Notes: generated by a model not told the origin, from the sequence alone. A DNA stretch of 64,000 bases from Chitinophagaceae bacterium (GCA_016717285.1 JADKFU010000004.1:868001-932000), one strand, 5' to 3'. Counted from the first letter of the stretch, positions 52,795 to 62,684 are shown. A program made the numbers and translations.

Positions 52795-53706
52795 TTAACC
52801 TTTTTCTACCGGCGGTTTTTTGGGTTCCTTGTGTACAATCGTAAACACGCGCGCTACATTAAAACCAAAATGTATATCGCCATTCAGCCAGTCGCCACTT
52901 GTTTCTGCAATAAATCCTTTTTCAATCATCGAAGTAGAATTTGTAAAGTGGAGCTGGAAAACGTGACCGCCGGTTTCAAGGTCAAATCCCAGTGAAAGTG
53001 AATTGTGTATGTTCGGATCTGTCTGATTAAGCTGGTAAAAATATTCTGCATTGATGGAAGTACGCTTTGAAAGTTTCTGGCGCGCTGCAATGCCAATGGC
53101 AAAAATATCATTGTTGTCTTCGGTAGTTGCTACCAGGTTCCGGTGTACCATGGTAGGCATCACCTGCATGGTAAATCCTTCAGAAAATTTTCTTCCTACA
53201 ATCAATTGATTGCAATAATAGACATTGGATGAAAAATAATTCTCGCGTTCAGGGTCGGCAGGCTTTAAAGTTTTTATCGCGATAGTTGAAACAAAGGCAG
53301 CGGCAATCGGCATTTTACGTGCGCCGGTGCTTTGACGCAGAAATTTGTACTTCACAAATCCATCGTATGTTTTTTCAAAACTGCTCCTGCCAATTCCCAC
53401 CATCAGCTGTTTGGTGATGCCGTAATCCAATCCGATTCTTATGCTGGCATTATCGAGACCGAATAATTCATAAGCTCCTGTATTGAGATAGCCAAAGCGA
53501 TGCGAAATCTTTACATCCATAACACCGGCACCTACATTTTCAAATGAATGCGCGTTGATAACCCTGGTGGTTTTAAAACCTGCTGTTGCATAGCTGGTTA
53601 CCGGTTCATCAAAACTATTCATGATGTCGGAATTTTCATCCTGTGCATTAACAGGATGATAATTACAGACACTCAGCAACAATATTGCAAAAATTATTTT
53701 TTTCAT
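52795..53706 (-). CDS. DUF5777 family beta-barrel protein
   Basis: Predicted outer-membrane beta-barrel of 303 residues. A signal peptide (MKKIIFAILLLSVCNYHPVNA) precedes the family region, with HSFENVGAGVMDVKISHRFG and LDYGITKQLMVGIGRSSFE typical of DUF5777. The ATG at 53706 was chosen because it begins the signal peptide. The gene follows a YceI gene after 10 bp, an association seen repeatedly in Bacteroidota, where both lie near haem-motif lipoproteins. Its function is unknown; it may be a channel or binding platform. Confidence 0.86.
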   Translation of the reverse strand: MKKIIFAILLLSVCNYHPVNAQDENSDIMNSFDEPVTSYATAGFKTTRVINAHSFENVGAGVMDVKISHRFGYLNTGAYELFGLDNASIRIGLDYGITKQLMVGIGRSSFEKTYDGFVKYKFLRQSTGARKMPIAAAFVSTIAIKTLKPADPERENYFSSNVYYCNQLIVGRKFSEGFTMQVMPTMVHRNLVATTEDNNDIFAIGIAARQKLSKRTSINAEYFYQLNQTDPNIHNSLSLGFDLETGGHVFQLHFTNSTSMIEKGFIAETSGDWLNGDIHFGFNVARVFTIVHKEPKKPPVEKG

Positions 53707-53716
53707 ATCTGAAATA

Positions 53717-54283
53717 TTACTTGGTGTAAGGCAGATAGTTTGCAGACACATTAATTGCTATGTCCTTGGCTATTTTATCCTTCACTACACTTGGAATTTC
53801 AATGTTGTAGTCTTCCGGCTTTACGGAAAAAGAAGAAACTCCCTGAATCGCACCACCGGAAACTTTAACGGTTCCCTTGGTTTGTATGTCTTTTGAAACA
53901 CCATGCATGGTGAGTGTGCCGCTTACTTCAATGGGGTAAGTTCCATCAGCCTTAAAATTAACGGCTGCAATATTTTTGATCTGACCTTTGAAAGTAGCCT
54001 TGGGATATTTTTCCGATTCCATGTAATTCTCATTAAAGTGTTCCTGTAACAATGCCTGGTGGAATTCGAAAGCCGTATTGAGCACGGCAAAATCCATTGC
54101 GCCTGTTGAGATGTCAAGCACTGAAACTGCAGAACTGTTCTGTCCTTCTATTTTTTCAAGTGGTGTGTTGGAAAGAAAGGTCACATCACAATTTTTATCG
54201 AAGTACTTGTTTTGAGCACTGGAAGTTACAGATGCTCCGAGCAGCATCAGTAAAGCAAGTGAAATGAAGATTCGGTTGTTCAT
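53717..54283 (-). CDS. YceI-family periplasmic protein
   Basis: Protein of 188 residues with a signal peptide ending at ASVTSSA. The mature part is a YceI lipocalin-like barrel: KNCDVTFLSNTPLEKIEGQ, LQEHFNENYMESEKYPKATF and GTLTMHGVSKDI are family features. Such proteins bind isoprenoid lipids such as quinones. It is paralogous to the YceI gene at 55768, with matching HFNENY...YPK segments. It is probably cotranscribed with the DUF5777 gene. Confidence 0.9.
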   Translation of the reverse strand: MNNRIFISLALLMLLGASVTSSAQNKYFDKNCDVTFLSNTPLEKIEGQNSSAVSVLDISTGAMDFAVLNTAFEFHQALLQEHFNENYMESEKYPKATFKGQIKNIAAVNFKADGTYPIEVSGTLTMHGVSKDIQTKGTVKVSGGAIQGVSSFSVKPEDYNIEIPSVVKDKIAKDIAINVSANYLPYTK

Positions 54284-54487
54284 AATTGTTGTTGATTTTA
54301 GTTAAAGAAAAACTTTGTCTTGAACTGACATATGGCAGAATGACTCAAGACTTGGAATAAGTAAAAGTTTTGTCAGTTGAATGGTTTTCCGGGTTTGATA
54401 ATTGTCTGAAAGCAATTTTTATATGTTGTTAATGCGCAGGAATCTTTCCATCCCATTGTACAGATTCCTGCGCTACTACAGTCAGCG

Positions 54488-54904
54488 TTAACTTTTTTGA
54501 AGACTGCAGTTCACCAGCACTATATCCATTAATTTTCCGGAGCATCTTCCTTTCACCACAATTCCATCTCCTTTATTTATTTTTTGTACTAGTTTTTCGC
54601 TGTCAGCATTCATTTTACAGCTCACGCCAAACATTTCGTCGCCATTGAGTGTAATACTCAAACGACCATTTTCCTCAACCGTTATATCCTGTACGGTACC
54701 GGAAACTTCTATCACCTTACCAAGGTATTGTTGGTTTGCTGCTTCTTCATTGTTGTTGAACTGTGCAAAAAATGCCGGGCTTGTAAGTGAATAATCAGGC
54801 GTTGTTGACTCAAGAGTTCCGGTTGGTCTGTTAACATAGTACCACCCAAAAATTCCAAGTAAGATCCAGATGATCAGGGTTGCGAGAATGATGAACTTTT
54901 TCAT
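54488..54904 (-). CDS. OB-fold (tRNA_anti-like) membrane-anchored protein
   Basis: Small protein of 138 residues with an N-terminal membrane segment (MKKFIILATLIIWILLGIFG) and an OB-fold domain. VIEVSGTVQDITVEE, SITLNGDEMFGVSCKMN and DGIVVKGRCSG are typical of the OB-fold/tRNA_anti-like family. The domain likely faces the periplasm. It is 24 bp after a haem-motif lipoprotein and may be part of the same unit. The ligand is unknown. Confidence 0.78.
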   Translation of the reverse strand: MKKFIILATLIIWILLGIFGWYYVNRPTGTLESTTPDYSLTSPAFFAQFNNNEEAANQQYLGKVIEVSGTVQDITVEENGRLSITLNGDEMFGVSCKMNADSEKLVQKINKGDGIVVKGRCSGKLMDIVLVNCSLQKS

Positions 54905-54928
54905 TTTTTTAAGAGGGTTTAGTAAGGT

Positions 54929-55345
54929 TTAATTATTTAATGCGCCGTGCTTGATCCAGGTATCGATTTTTAAAAGATTACAATCACTGAGTTTCGGAGC
55001 GTCTGACGGCATGGGCGCGTATCCGGATTGATAATTAACGGAGCCAACGAGTTTGCCATTATTCACAAGGGTTATTACATTGTCATAACCTTCCACCGTT
55101 ATGGAACCCAGGTAGGCCGCATCACTATGGCAACTGTAACAGTTTTGCTGCAACATCGGTTGAATGGTAGCCGAATAGGTGACATTTGAAGTGTCGCAAG
55201 GATTGCTGCCAACGGGATACAACTCTTCCTCCACATCATAGTAACAGCCATTTAATGCCATCAGCAAAACCGGTAAGAGCAGGAAATAGGTCAGCCTGAT
55301 TGGCTTGCGATCCTTGTAACCGTTGTGTCGTTGCGTGTTAATCAT
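54929..55345 (-). CDS. Putative c-type haem-motif lipoprotein
   Basis: Protein of 138 residues from the ATG at 55345. A lipoprotein signal (YFLLLPVLLMALNGC) precedes a region with one CXXCH motif (QNCYSCHSDA) and the partners MPSDAPKLSDCNLLKIDTW, as in single-haem planctomycete-type cytochrome domains. The C-terminal IDTWIKHGALNN closes the domain and contains the probable axial region. It resembles the second domain of the lipoprotein at 57671. It is likely an exported electron-transfer protein; haem attachment is inferred from the motif. Confidence 0.82.
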   Translation of the reverse strand: MINTQRHNGYKDRKPIRLTYFLLLPVLLMALNGCYYDVEEELYPVGSNPCDTSNVTYSATIQPMLQQNCYSCHSDAAYLGSITVEGYDNVITLVNNGKLVGSVNYQSGYAPMPSDAPKLSDCNLLKIDTWIKHGALNN

Positions 55346-55767
55346 GGGGTTTAAAATCTGCTTTTCGTTTTTGTTCAATCAAATTTTTGAACAGTGCAAA
55401 GCAAGACTACATGAAGGGAACCATCAATTAATAGCGTTTCAATGGTATTTTCAGTCCGATGAGCAGTAGAAATCCGGCAGTAAGTGAGAAATCCGGTCAA
55501 ATAGGAAGATTCCTTTTTCGTAAAAACTGGCCTGATGTTGAAGTACTGTTTTATTAAAAGTTGAATTTTAAAAAGAATACAACCGATTCAATGATGGAAA
55601 GCAACTGTGAATCAGCTAAAGCAAAATGAATCCTTGTGCTTGAATGATAAACGCCTAATTTTGAAGAACTTCTTAATTAAATGGTTGCTCATTTTGCATT
55701 TTTTTTAAGCGCGTTACACGATAAAAACAGACACATTCAATAAACCATTTCAACTCACAATCAATAC
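55346..55767. other. Divergent intergenic region between two redox gene sets
   Basis: About 420 bases separating a minus-strand haem-motif lipoprotein gene from a plus-strand YceI gene. I see no gene and no strong hairpin. It is the likely shared promoter region of the duplicated module. Confidence 0.45.
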
Positions 55768-56364
55768 ATGTTTACTGCATCAGTGCCTGCGAATAGTATA
55801 TCCAAGTATTTATCGCCGTGCATTTTGGTGGCAATGGTGTTATTGCTTTCTTTCATAATTGGCGACGACAAAATTTACAATTGCAACAATGGATTGGTGA
55901 CTTTTGTATCTGATGCTCCGCTCGAGACTATTAAGGCATCTTCTGAAGAATTAAGAGGCGCTGTTGATGCCACTAACCGCACTTTTCTATTTACACTCGA
56001 TGTCAATTCATTTCACGGGTTCAACAGCGGTCTTCAGCGGGAGCATTTTAATGAGAATTATCTTGAAACGAGCTTATATCCAAAAGTTACCTTTAAAGGG
56101 AAATTTGTGGAGGAAATTAATTTTTCTGAAAATGGCAATTATGAAATCAGGGCTAAGGGAATGTTGGATCTTCATGGTGTTAAGCAGGAACGGATTCTGA
56201 AGGGCACCATTTCAATACGGAATGATGTGGTTACTATTGACTCACGATTTACCGTTTTGCTCGAAGACCATGCGATCAGGATTCCGAGAGTGGTATACCA
56301 AAAAATTTCTCCGGAAATTGTAGTGAGCATCCATGCTGAAATGAAACCAACAACCGGAAAGTAA
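55768..56364 (+). CDS. YceI-family protein, second copy
   Basis: Protein of 198 residues with an N-terminal membrane or signal segment (ILVAMVLLLSFIIGD) and a YceI domain. NNGLVTFVSDAPLETIKASS, LQREHFNENYLETSLYPKVT and GMLDLHGVKQE align with the YceI at 53717. The two are paralogues diverged from an old duplication. The hydrophobic segment lies inside the first 35 residues; cleavage is uncertain. It lies 224 bp upstream of the response regulator gene. Confidence 0.88.
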   Translation: MFTASVPANSISKYLSPCILVAMVLLLSFIIGDDKIYNCNNGLVTFVSDAPLETIKASSEELRGAVDATNRTFLFTLDVNSFHGFNSGLQREHFNENYLETSLYPKVTFKGKFVEEINFSENGNYEIRAKGMLDLHGVKQERILKGTISIRNDVVTIDSRFTVLLEDHAIRIPRVVYQKISPEIVVSIHAEMKPTTGK

Positions 56365-56587
56365 AAGACCGGAACGATCGTGTAACAAAGCGAGCGCAGA
56401 GCCGGAATGTATCTATAGTAATATTCAGTAATGAGATCATCCCGTTAAGAGGGCTTAAACGCCTGCCTGGAGTGAAATGTTTGAAAGTTGGGTTCAATAT
56501 TTCAATTTTTACCCATCAATTATTTATTGAACGATTACCGGAATGTATTCTTTAAGCATAATTCAATAGTCATTTTAATTGTACGAT

Positions 56588-57352
56588 ATGAAAATTCTGA
56601 TCATCGAAGATGAAATTGCCGCGGCACGAAGGCTTAGAAAGATGGTGAGTGAAGCCCTGAAAGACGCTGATATTGAGGATCCACTCGACAGTGTGAAATC
56701 AGCAGTAAAGTGGTTTAACGATCATGGTCAGCCGGACCTGGTATTTATGGACATTCATCTGGCAGATGGTAATTGCTTTGAAATTGTGGAACAGGTGGAA
56801 ATAAATTGTCCCATCATTTTTACAACTGCCTACGACACTTATGCAGTAAGGGCTTTTGAGGTAAATGCGATTGCGTATTTGATGAAACCGGTAAAAGCCG
56901 GTGATCTTGGCGCAGCCCTGAAGAAATATGATAAGTTGAAATCTGCTTCTACTAATTTTAACTATCAACGATTGCTGGAAACCATTCATGGGGACGGAGG
57001 AGGTTATCAGAAGCGGTTACTGCTAAAGATCGGCCAAACGATTCGTGCGTTGGAAATCAATGATATCGCTTACTTCTATACCCATGATAAAATCGTAACG
57101 ATTATTACAGGTGAAAACCGAAAGTATCCTGCTGATTATACACTTGATCAGTTAGAAAAAATGCTGGATCCAAAATTATTTTTCCGTATTAACAGACAAT
57201 TCATCGTCAGCAGCAAGGCAATTCGTGAAATGTATGTGATCTCGAAATCGCGTGTAAAAATGGTGCTGCATCCTCCTATCGATGCTGAAACAGCAGTGAG
57301 TGCAGAACGTGTTGCCACTTTTAAAAAGTGGCTTACGGACGAATCGAATTAA
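56588..57352 (+). CDS. LytTR-family response regulator
   Basis: Two-domain regulator of 254 residues. The receiver domain begins MKILIIEDEIAAARRLRKMV; the phosphorylatable Asp is D55 in LVFMDIHLADG, with TTAYDTYAVRAF and YLMKPVKAGDL completing the pocket. The LytTR DNA-binding domain starts near residue 140 (KRLLLKIGQTIRALEIND) and ends with FRINRQFIVSSKAIREM. A TTG three codons upstream is less likely than the ATG at 56588. No histidine kinase gene is adjacent, so its partner is elsewhere. Confidence 0.92.
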   Translation: MKILIIEDEIAAARRLRKMVSEALKDADIEDPLDSVKSAVKWFNDHGQPDLVFMDIHLADGNCFEIVEQVEINCPIIFTTAYDTYAVRAFEVNAIAYLMKPVKAGDLGAALKKYDKLKSASTNFNYQRLLETIHGDGGGYQKRLLLKIGQTIRALEINDIAYFYTHDKIVTIITGENRKYPADYTLDQLEKMLDPKLFFRINRQFIVSSKAIREMYVISKSRVKMVLHPPIDAETAVSAERVATFKKWLTDESN

Positions 57353-57670
57353 CATTGAGTGCATTCATTTTATAGATGAAAATGCAAATTGAAGTTGACT
57401 GTTAAGACACAGCCAATGTTAAAGCAGTGGATTTTTTTGTCAAACAATGGACTGTGATAACCCCCAAATCATTTTTATTTTCCGTTAAGCCTTATCGGTA
57501 CTATTGCCAGTTTCAGAAACTAATTCCTGCTGCTCAGCAACTTTCTTTTGTTAGTGCACTTCAATGGACGGTCTTTTGTAAGCGTAATTTTCTGTCGGTG
57601 GTCTGAATCACTCCTGAAACTGAAACATCATTTGTCTGCTTGATTAATTTAAAATTGAAAATTGCGCATC
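57353..57670. other. Intergenic region upstream of the two-haem lipoprotein gene
   Basis: About 318 bases with no credible gene. It separates the regulator and the lipoprotein genes and may hold the latter's promoter; no clear motif is seen. Confidence 0.45.
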
Positions 57671-58432
57671 ATGAAAAACACGAATCATTTATCTGGCATT
57701 TTTCTTCTCCCTGTCTTTGCAGGATTACTCATACTTGCAAGTTGCAAACATGATATTCCGCTGGTGCCAACGGATCCCAATGATACTACCATCATTGATA
57801 CAAGCGGCACTGATACCACTGTTATTGTCGGAGATTCAGATCTCTGTGATCCTGATTCTGTTTATTTTGAAAAGGATGTGTTACCCATTCTCACTTCAAA
57901 TTGCGCCATGAGTGGTTGTCATGACGCAGAAACACAGGCAGAGGATGTTAACCTGACTTCTTATACTTCGGTGATGAATACCAGTGATGTAGAGCCATTT
58001 AATCCAGGTAACAGTAAACTCTATAAAGTTATTACCACATCTGATGTTGATGACAGAATGCCACCTTCGGGAGACCCGCTTACCGCAAGTCAGATTGCAA
58101 TCATCGAAAAATGGATCAATCAGGGCGCGCTTAACATTACCTGCAATGCAAACGCAGGCGTATGCGATACCACCAATGTTACCTGGTCTGGCGTGGTATC
58201 TCCCATTCTGCAAACGTATTGCACCGGTTGCCACAATGCAGCGAATGCATCAGGCGGAATTATTCTGAGTGAATACGGCGGCGCGGCTGCTGTGGCATTA
58301 AATGGAAAACTGGTGGGAACGATAACGTTCGCCAACGGATTTTCTCAGATGCCGCCAAGTGGTACTATGATGCCTTCCTGCGAAATTACACAGATCACCA
58401 AATGGGTGAATGATGGCGCACCAAATAACTGA
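57671..58432 (+). CDS. Two-haem-motif lipoprotein
   Basis: Protein of 253 residues with a lipoprotein signal (FAGLLILASC) after a short N-terminus. Two cytochrome-like domains follow. The first has TSNCAMSGCHDAE, a CXXXXCH variant of the haem site. The second has QTYCTGCHNAA, a regular CXXCH site, and a closing MMPSCEITQITKW. The second domain is paralogous to the lipoprotein at 54929 (both have a GKLVG segment and an M-P/D-rich loop). Exported electron transfer is likely; haem attachment is inferred from the motifs. Confidence 0.84.
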   Translation: MKNTNHLSGIFLLPVFAGLLILASCKHDIPLVPTDPNDTTIIDTSGTDTTVIVGDSDLCDPDSVYFEKDVLPILTSNCAMSGCHDAETQAEDVNLTSYTSVMNTSDVEPFNPGNSKLYKVITTSDVDDRMPPSGDPLTASQIAIIEKWINQGALNITCNANAGVCDTTNVTWSGVVSPILQTYCTGCHNAANASGGIILSEYGGAAAVALNGKLVGTITFANGFSQMPPSGTMMPSCEITQITKWVNDGAPNN

Positions 58433-58611
58433 CAGGGTTGTACGACAAAAAAGTAATGGGAAGCGAAATCGTTTAACGGTTTTCTAAAAGCGGAAATAAC
58501 GTTTCAAAATTAGCTGAGTGCTAACAGAGCTGTGTTAAGGTTACTAAGTTTGTGTTACACCCTTTCATAACCTCGCTATTTTCAGCACTTTCGAGAGATA
58601 ACAGGCGACGC

Positions 58612-60012
58612 TTACTTCATAATCTGCAGTATCTTGGAATATTCTTTTTGCTCATCACTTACCTTTAAATAATAAGAACCGTTAATCAGTTTGCTGATGT
58701 CGATCTCTTTGGAAAATGGTTGCGTTTTATCCATCAGTTTTTGTCCTCTGATGTCGAATACCTGCAACCTGATTTTTTTCAATGGGTATTTTGATTGCAG
58801 GTAAATTTTATCCCGGGCGGGATTTGGATTGATGGTGAAAATAGAATCGGCTTCCGGATCTTCCGCATGAATAATAGTGCCGTTGAACAACCATTGAAAA
58901 CAATACGGAAATTCACGCGCCCAAAACCATTCTGCATGTTGTCCGTCCTCTTTAATTACGGTATCCATTTCAACATCAGTATAACCATCGGCATATAACG
59001 TGGCATACATCGACTTGATATCAGGCACCATTTCAGCACTTTCGTTTCTTCCTGCAGTAAAATAAAATTTCATCTCCTGTGTTTTCGGATGACTGCCGGC
59101 ATAGGTAAAGATAGAATCGTCAAACCAAAGTGAAGGAGAGAACACTCCAATCTTGCTGAATACATCCGGATATTTCAAAGCCGCATAAAACGAAATCAGT
59201 CCGCCCATGGAGCTGCCGGCAATGGCAGTATAATCTCGTTGGGAAAGTGTACGGTAGTTGGCATCAACATAAGGTTTCAAAGTGTTCACAATAAAATCGC
59301 AGTATTCATCTCCTTGTCCTCCACCATAAGATGGATTCATATACGGCGAATATTCATCGAGCCGATAGGTGCCGCCATTTTCTATAGCGATCACAATGGC
59401 GCCGTAATTTCCATCCATCTGTAGTTGATGAAGTGTTTCATCCACTTCCCACTCACCTGAAAAGGAGGTAGAATCATCAAACACATTTTGTCCATCCTGC
59501 ATATAAATCACCGGATAAAATTTGTTGAGTGAGGTGGTATAATCGTCCGGCAGGTACAACCAGATTTTTCTGCTCCGGTTAAGCTGTGGCATAAAGAAGG
59601 CAGCATTCATCACAGTAACATTGGGAAGTGCAGTAGAAGTACTTCCGCCACCATTTATCAAATCATCCCAACCTTCAACAGTCAGATTAATTGTTTCGCC
59701 ATTACCATAGGTAAAAGTTCTGTTTGGCAGAAAAGAACCATCTGATTTACATTCTCCTTTGTCCCAGATGCCACGCGTGAATTTAAACTCAATGGTTCCT
59801 GTACCTGATGCAAGTGTGATGGTATAATTGGTAGCGCTGATTTTTGTGAGTTGAAAATTTGCAGCACCCGGATCCCATCCGTTAATGGTTCCTGCAATAA
59901 AAATATTATCTGTAACGGGCGTGTTGACAGGGACAGCCGTGATGTTGATGGTCACCTGAGCTTCAGTTCCAAAAAACAGAAAGAAGAGTATGCCGGAGAG
60001 CAGCCATTTCAT
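58612..60012 (-). CDS. T9SS-secreted esterase of the alpha/beta-hydrolase fold
   Basis: Secreted protein of 466 residues. The ATG at 60012 gives the signal peptide MKWLLSGILFFLFFGTEAQ; an upstream reading adds 27 residues without signal character. Residues 25-130 form a carbohydrate-binding-like beta domain (FIAGTINGWDPGAANFQL). The esterase domain follows, with PVIYMQDGQNVFDD and the nucleophile elbow IAGSSMGGLISFY; EDGQHAEWFWAREF carries the catalytic His. The C-terminus (FTINPNPARDKIYLQS) is a T9SS type A sorting domain. It is similar to esterases of the YieL/BesA type; the substrate is unknown. Confidence 0.87.
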   Translation of the reverse strand: MKWLLSGILFFLFFGTEAQVTINITAVPVNTPVTDNIFIAGTINGWDPGAANFQLTKISATNYTITLASGTGTIEFKFTRGIWDKGECKSDGSFLPNRTFTYGNGETINLTVEGWDDLINGGGSTSTALPNVTVMNAAFFMPQLNRSRKIWLYLPDDYTTSLNKFYPVIYMQDGQNVFDDSTSFSGEWEVDETLHQLQMDGNYGAIVIAIENGGTYRLDEYSPYMNPSYGGGQGDEYCDFIVNTLKPYVDANYRTLSQRDYTAIAGSSMGGLISFYAALKYPDVFSKIGVFSPSLWFDDSIFTYAGSHPKTQEMKFYFTAGRNESAEMVPDIKSMYATLYADGYTDVEMDTVIKEDGQHAEWFWAREFPYCFQWLFNGTIIHAEDPEADSIFTINPNPARDKIYLQSKYPLKKIRLQVFDIRGQKLMDKTQPFSKEIDISKLINGSYYLKVSDEQKEYSKILQIMK

Positions 60013-60171
60013 ATGAAAGTATTTGCTCAAAGTTAATGGACTTTGGCGGGTTATTTTTCTTTGGAAAACAAGTCCGGTGAACGGCAGGTACAAAATAATT
60101 TTCTGTAGCTATACATGCTTCAGCATTCTTTCAGAATGGAATAAATTAATTATAACCTTCCCGGACAGTGA

Positions 60172-60912
60172 TCAAAAATAGAAGGTAAGATTCACCCCGC
60201 CATTTGAAAATGTTCCTATGTTCAAAACGCCGGCGTTAACGTCCTGGGTTTCAAAACCTGTAAAATTTGATCCGCTCTCGGGATTGTTGGATCCGGAATT
60301 AGCAATATTAATTTCGGAAATGATATTGCCTTTTTGAAAATAGTAAAGAGCGGTAAGGCTATACTCAGCTCCCAGCGCCAGATTGGTATAAAAAAAATAC
60401 CTGCAACCGGCCACTCCGCCTATTCCAATGGCATTGTTGGCGACATTCTTTGTGTGAATTTTAGTTGAAGAAAAATAATCTTCTGCGGTGGTTTCATTTG
60501 AACTTACAGTACTTGGTTTGGGGCCCACATTAACAGGCAAAATGCCTCCTGCATAAAAGTCGAGGTTGTTGGCAATGCTGAAATGCCTGACCAGTAAAGG
60601 AGCGATCGAAAAAATAAAATTTGAAGTAGTGGTTTTCGCAATCTCTGATGCAGGAATGATTTCTGATCCTGTAAATACTTCTACGGTGTCGGTGGTGGTA
60701 TTTTGTGAATGAAAATAATGGAAACCTATCTCCGTACCCGCTTCCCAACCATTTCCCAATAAACGAGTCACCCTGAATTGGTTGTTGGTTAAGTCACCAA
60801 ATGTAATGTGGTAGCCGATACCCCATGCTCCGGTTTCCGGTTTGTTGGATTGAGCAATTGCAGAATGAGAGAGCGCAAATAAAAGTGATGAGGCGATCAA
60901 AATTTTTTTCAT
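60172..60912 (-). CDS. Small outer-membrane beta-barrel-like protein
   Basis: Protein of 246 residues with a signal peptide (MKKILIASSLLFALSHSAIA). The mature part is rich in alternating beta strands and short turns with a closing NLTFYF aromatic end, as in small outer-membrane barrels. I do not recognise a family beyond that. It is a single gene between the esterase and the divergent aldehyde dehydrogenase. Confidence 0.72.
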   Translation of the reverse strand: MKKILIASSLLFALSHSAIAQSNKPETGAWGIGYHITFGDLTNNQFRVTRLLGNGWEAGTEIGFHYFHSQNTTTDTVEVFTGSEIIPASEIAKTTTSNFIFSIAPLLVRHFSIANNLDFYAGGILPVNVGPKPSTVSSNETTAEDYFSSTKIHTKNVANNAIGIGGVAGCRYFFYTNLALGAEYSLTALYYFQKGNIISEINIANSGSNNPESGSNFTGFETQDVNAGVLNIGTFSNGGVNLTFYF

Positions 60913-61126
60913 GATATGATAGAATGTTTGGTTTCAGATCTGCTGCAAAAACTGCCGGTAAATTTCTTTTATACAGTGCTTTATCAGCTTCATACACGGT
61001 ATTTTCTTCCTTATCACATTACGATCTTTTCCTGGTAAAAGCACCTCAACGCATTAGTAAATGATTAAATTGTTAATCGGGTACCGGCATTTTTTCCATG
61101 TGCTGATTAACTGTTACCTTGTTTAC

Positions 61127-62503
61127 ATGAATAATTTTTCTTTACTCCTTCAAAACCAACGAGCTTATTTTCAAACCGGAGCTACAAATAGTGATACCTT
61201 CAGAATACAACAATTGAAAAACCTGTACGCTGCCATCAATAAGTATCAGGACAAGTTTAATAATGCATTAAAGAAAGATCTGAATAAAGCACCACAGGAG
61301 GTATTCAATACGGAGATCGGACCGGCACTTTCAGAAATTTCGTTCCTTAGAAAAAACCTGAGAGAGTGGATGCGGCCGCAGGCAGTTCCCGGCATGATTT
61401 TCAGTTTCCCTTCTACCGGGAAAATTTATGCAGAACCTTATGGCAGTATATTGATTATTGCACCATGGAATTATCCGTTTTGGTTGTCAATGGTTCCTTT
61501 GGCCGGTGCTATCGCAGCAGGTAACTGCGTGGTATTGAAACCTTCTGAACATGCGCCTGCCACTTCAGCAGTGATGAAACAATTGTTGGAAGAAATTTTC
61601 GATCCGGAATATGTGGCAGTCGTGGAAGGTGATGTTACAGTCAGCCAGCAATTGCTGGAGCAACACTTCGATTATATTTTTTTCACCGGCAGCACAGCAG
61701 TGGGAAAAATTATTGCAATGGCGGCGGCTAATCATCTTATACCCTGCACATTGGAGTTGAGCGGTAAAACACCCTGCATTGTTGACAAGACAGCAAATAT
61801 TCCACTGGCGGCAAAGAGGTTATTGTGGGGCAAGATGATCAACAGCGGACAAACATGCGTAGCGCCGGATTTTGTGTATGTGCATCGTTCGGTTGAACAA
61901 CAACTTATTTCGGAAATGAAAAAAGTGTTGCAAAAGTTTTATCCGGAAGGCGCATTGAATACGGAGGATTATCCGCGCATTATCAATCAACGTCACTATG
62001 AACGGTTAGTGGAATTATTGAACAGCAGTGGTAAAATTTTATTCGGCGGTAAAAGCAAGCATGCAGAACTTCTTATTGAACCCACTATCATGGGTGATGT
62101 TGGATGGGATGACCTGCTGATGAAGGAAGAAGTCTTCGGCCCATTACTTCCGGTGCTCGTTTACGACGATTTGAACGAGGTGATTCAACAGGTGAACGCG
62201 CATCCCAAACCATTGGCTTTGTATCTTTTTTCAAATGATAAAAAAATACAGCAACAAATTATTAAGAAAATCCCATTTGGTGGAGGTCTCATCAACGATA
62301 CAATTGAACACCTGGGAAATCCTTATTTGCCATTTGGCGGAGTTGGTGCCAGCGGACAAGGTTCGTATCATGGTAAATATAGTTTCGATACTTTTTCGCA
62401 CCATAAGAGTGTGATGAAAAAAGGAACATGGCTGGATTTAAGTTTCCGTTATCCGCCATTCAGAAAAATCAGTTTGCGGCTGGCCAGGTTATTATTGAGA
62501 TGA
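61127..62503 (+). CDS. Aldehyde dehydrogenase
   Basis: NAD(P)-dependent dehydrogenase of 458 residues, class 3-like in length. IIAPWNYPFWLSMVPLAGAI forms the coenzyme site, VVLKPSEHAP and FFTGSTAVGKII follow, and the catalytic Glu and Cys lie in CTLELSGKTP and NSGQTCVAPDFVYV. The usual ELGGKSP is ELSGKTP here. The ATG at 61127 lies at the family start; an upstream reading adds 22 residues. It oxidises a medium- or long-chain aldehyde, probably, and is transcribed alone. Confidence 0.93.
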   Translation: MNNFSLLLQNQRAYFQTGATNSDTFRIQQLKNLYAAINKYQDKFNNALKKDLNKAPQEVFNTEIGPALSEISFLRKNLREWMRPQAVPGMIFSFPSTGKIYAEPYGSILIIAPWNYPFWLSMVPLAGAIAAGNCVVLKPSEHAPATSAVMKQLLEEIFDPEYVAVVEGDVTVSQQLLEQHFDYIFFTGSTAVGKIIAMAAANHLIPCTLELSGKTPCIVDKTANIPLAAKRLLWGKMINSGQTCVAPDFVYVHRSVEQQLISEMKKVLQKFYPEGALNTEDYPRIINQRHYERLVELLNSSGKILFGGKSKHAELLIEPTIMGDVGWDDLLMKEEVFGPLLPVLVYDDLNEVIQQVNAHPKPLALYLFSNDKKIQQQIIKKIPFGGGLINDTIEHLGNPYLPFGGVGASGQGSYHGKYSFDTFSHHKSVMKKGTWLDLSFRYPPFRKISLRLARLLLR

Positions 62504-62684
62504 GGTAACTTATCTTACACTTACAAGCGCTGCATGATGTTTTGCAATTAATCAAGTTGTGTTTGCTGTGCCTACTTAAATTATTCTGTTAAGACTTCTC
62601 AGCAAAGTCATATTTAGCAAATTGAATAATACAAGGTTAAATACAAGTTATACTAACATTTCCAGGCCAGGTGAATTGAATCTA

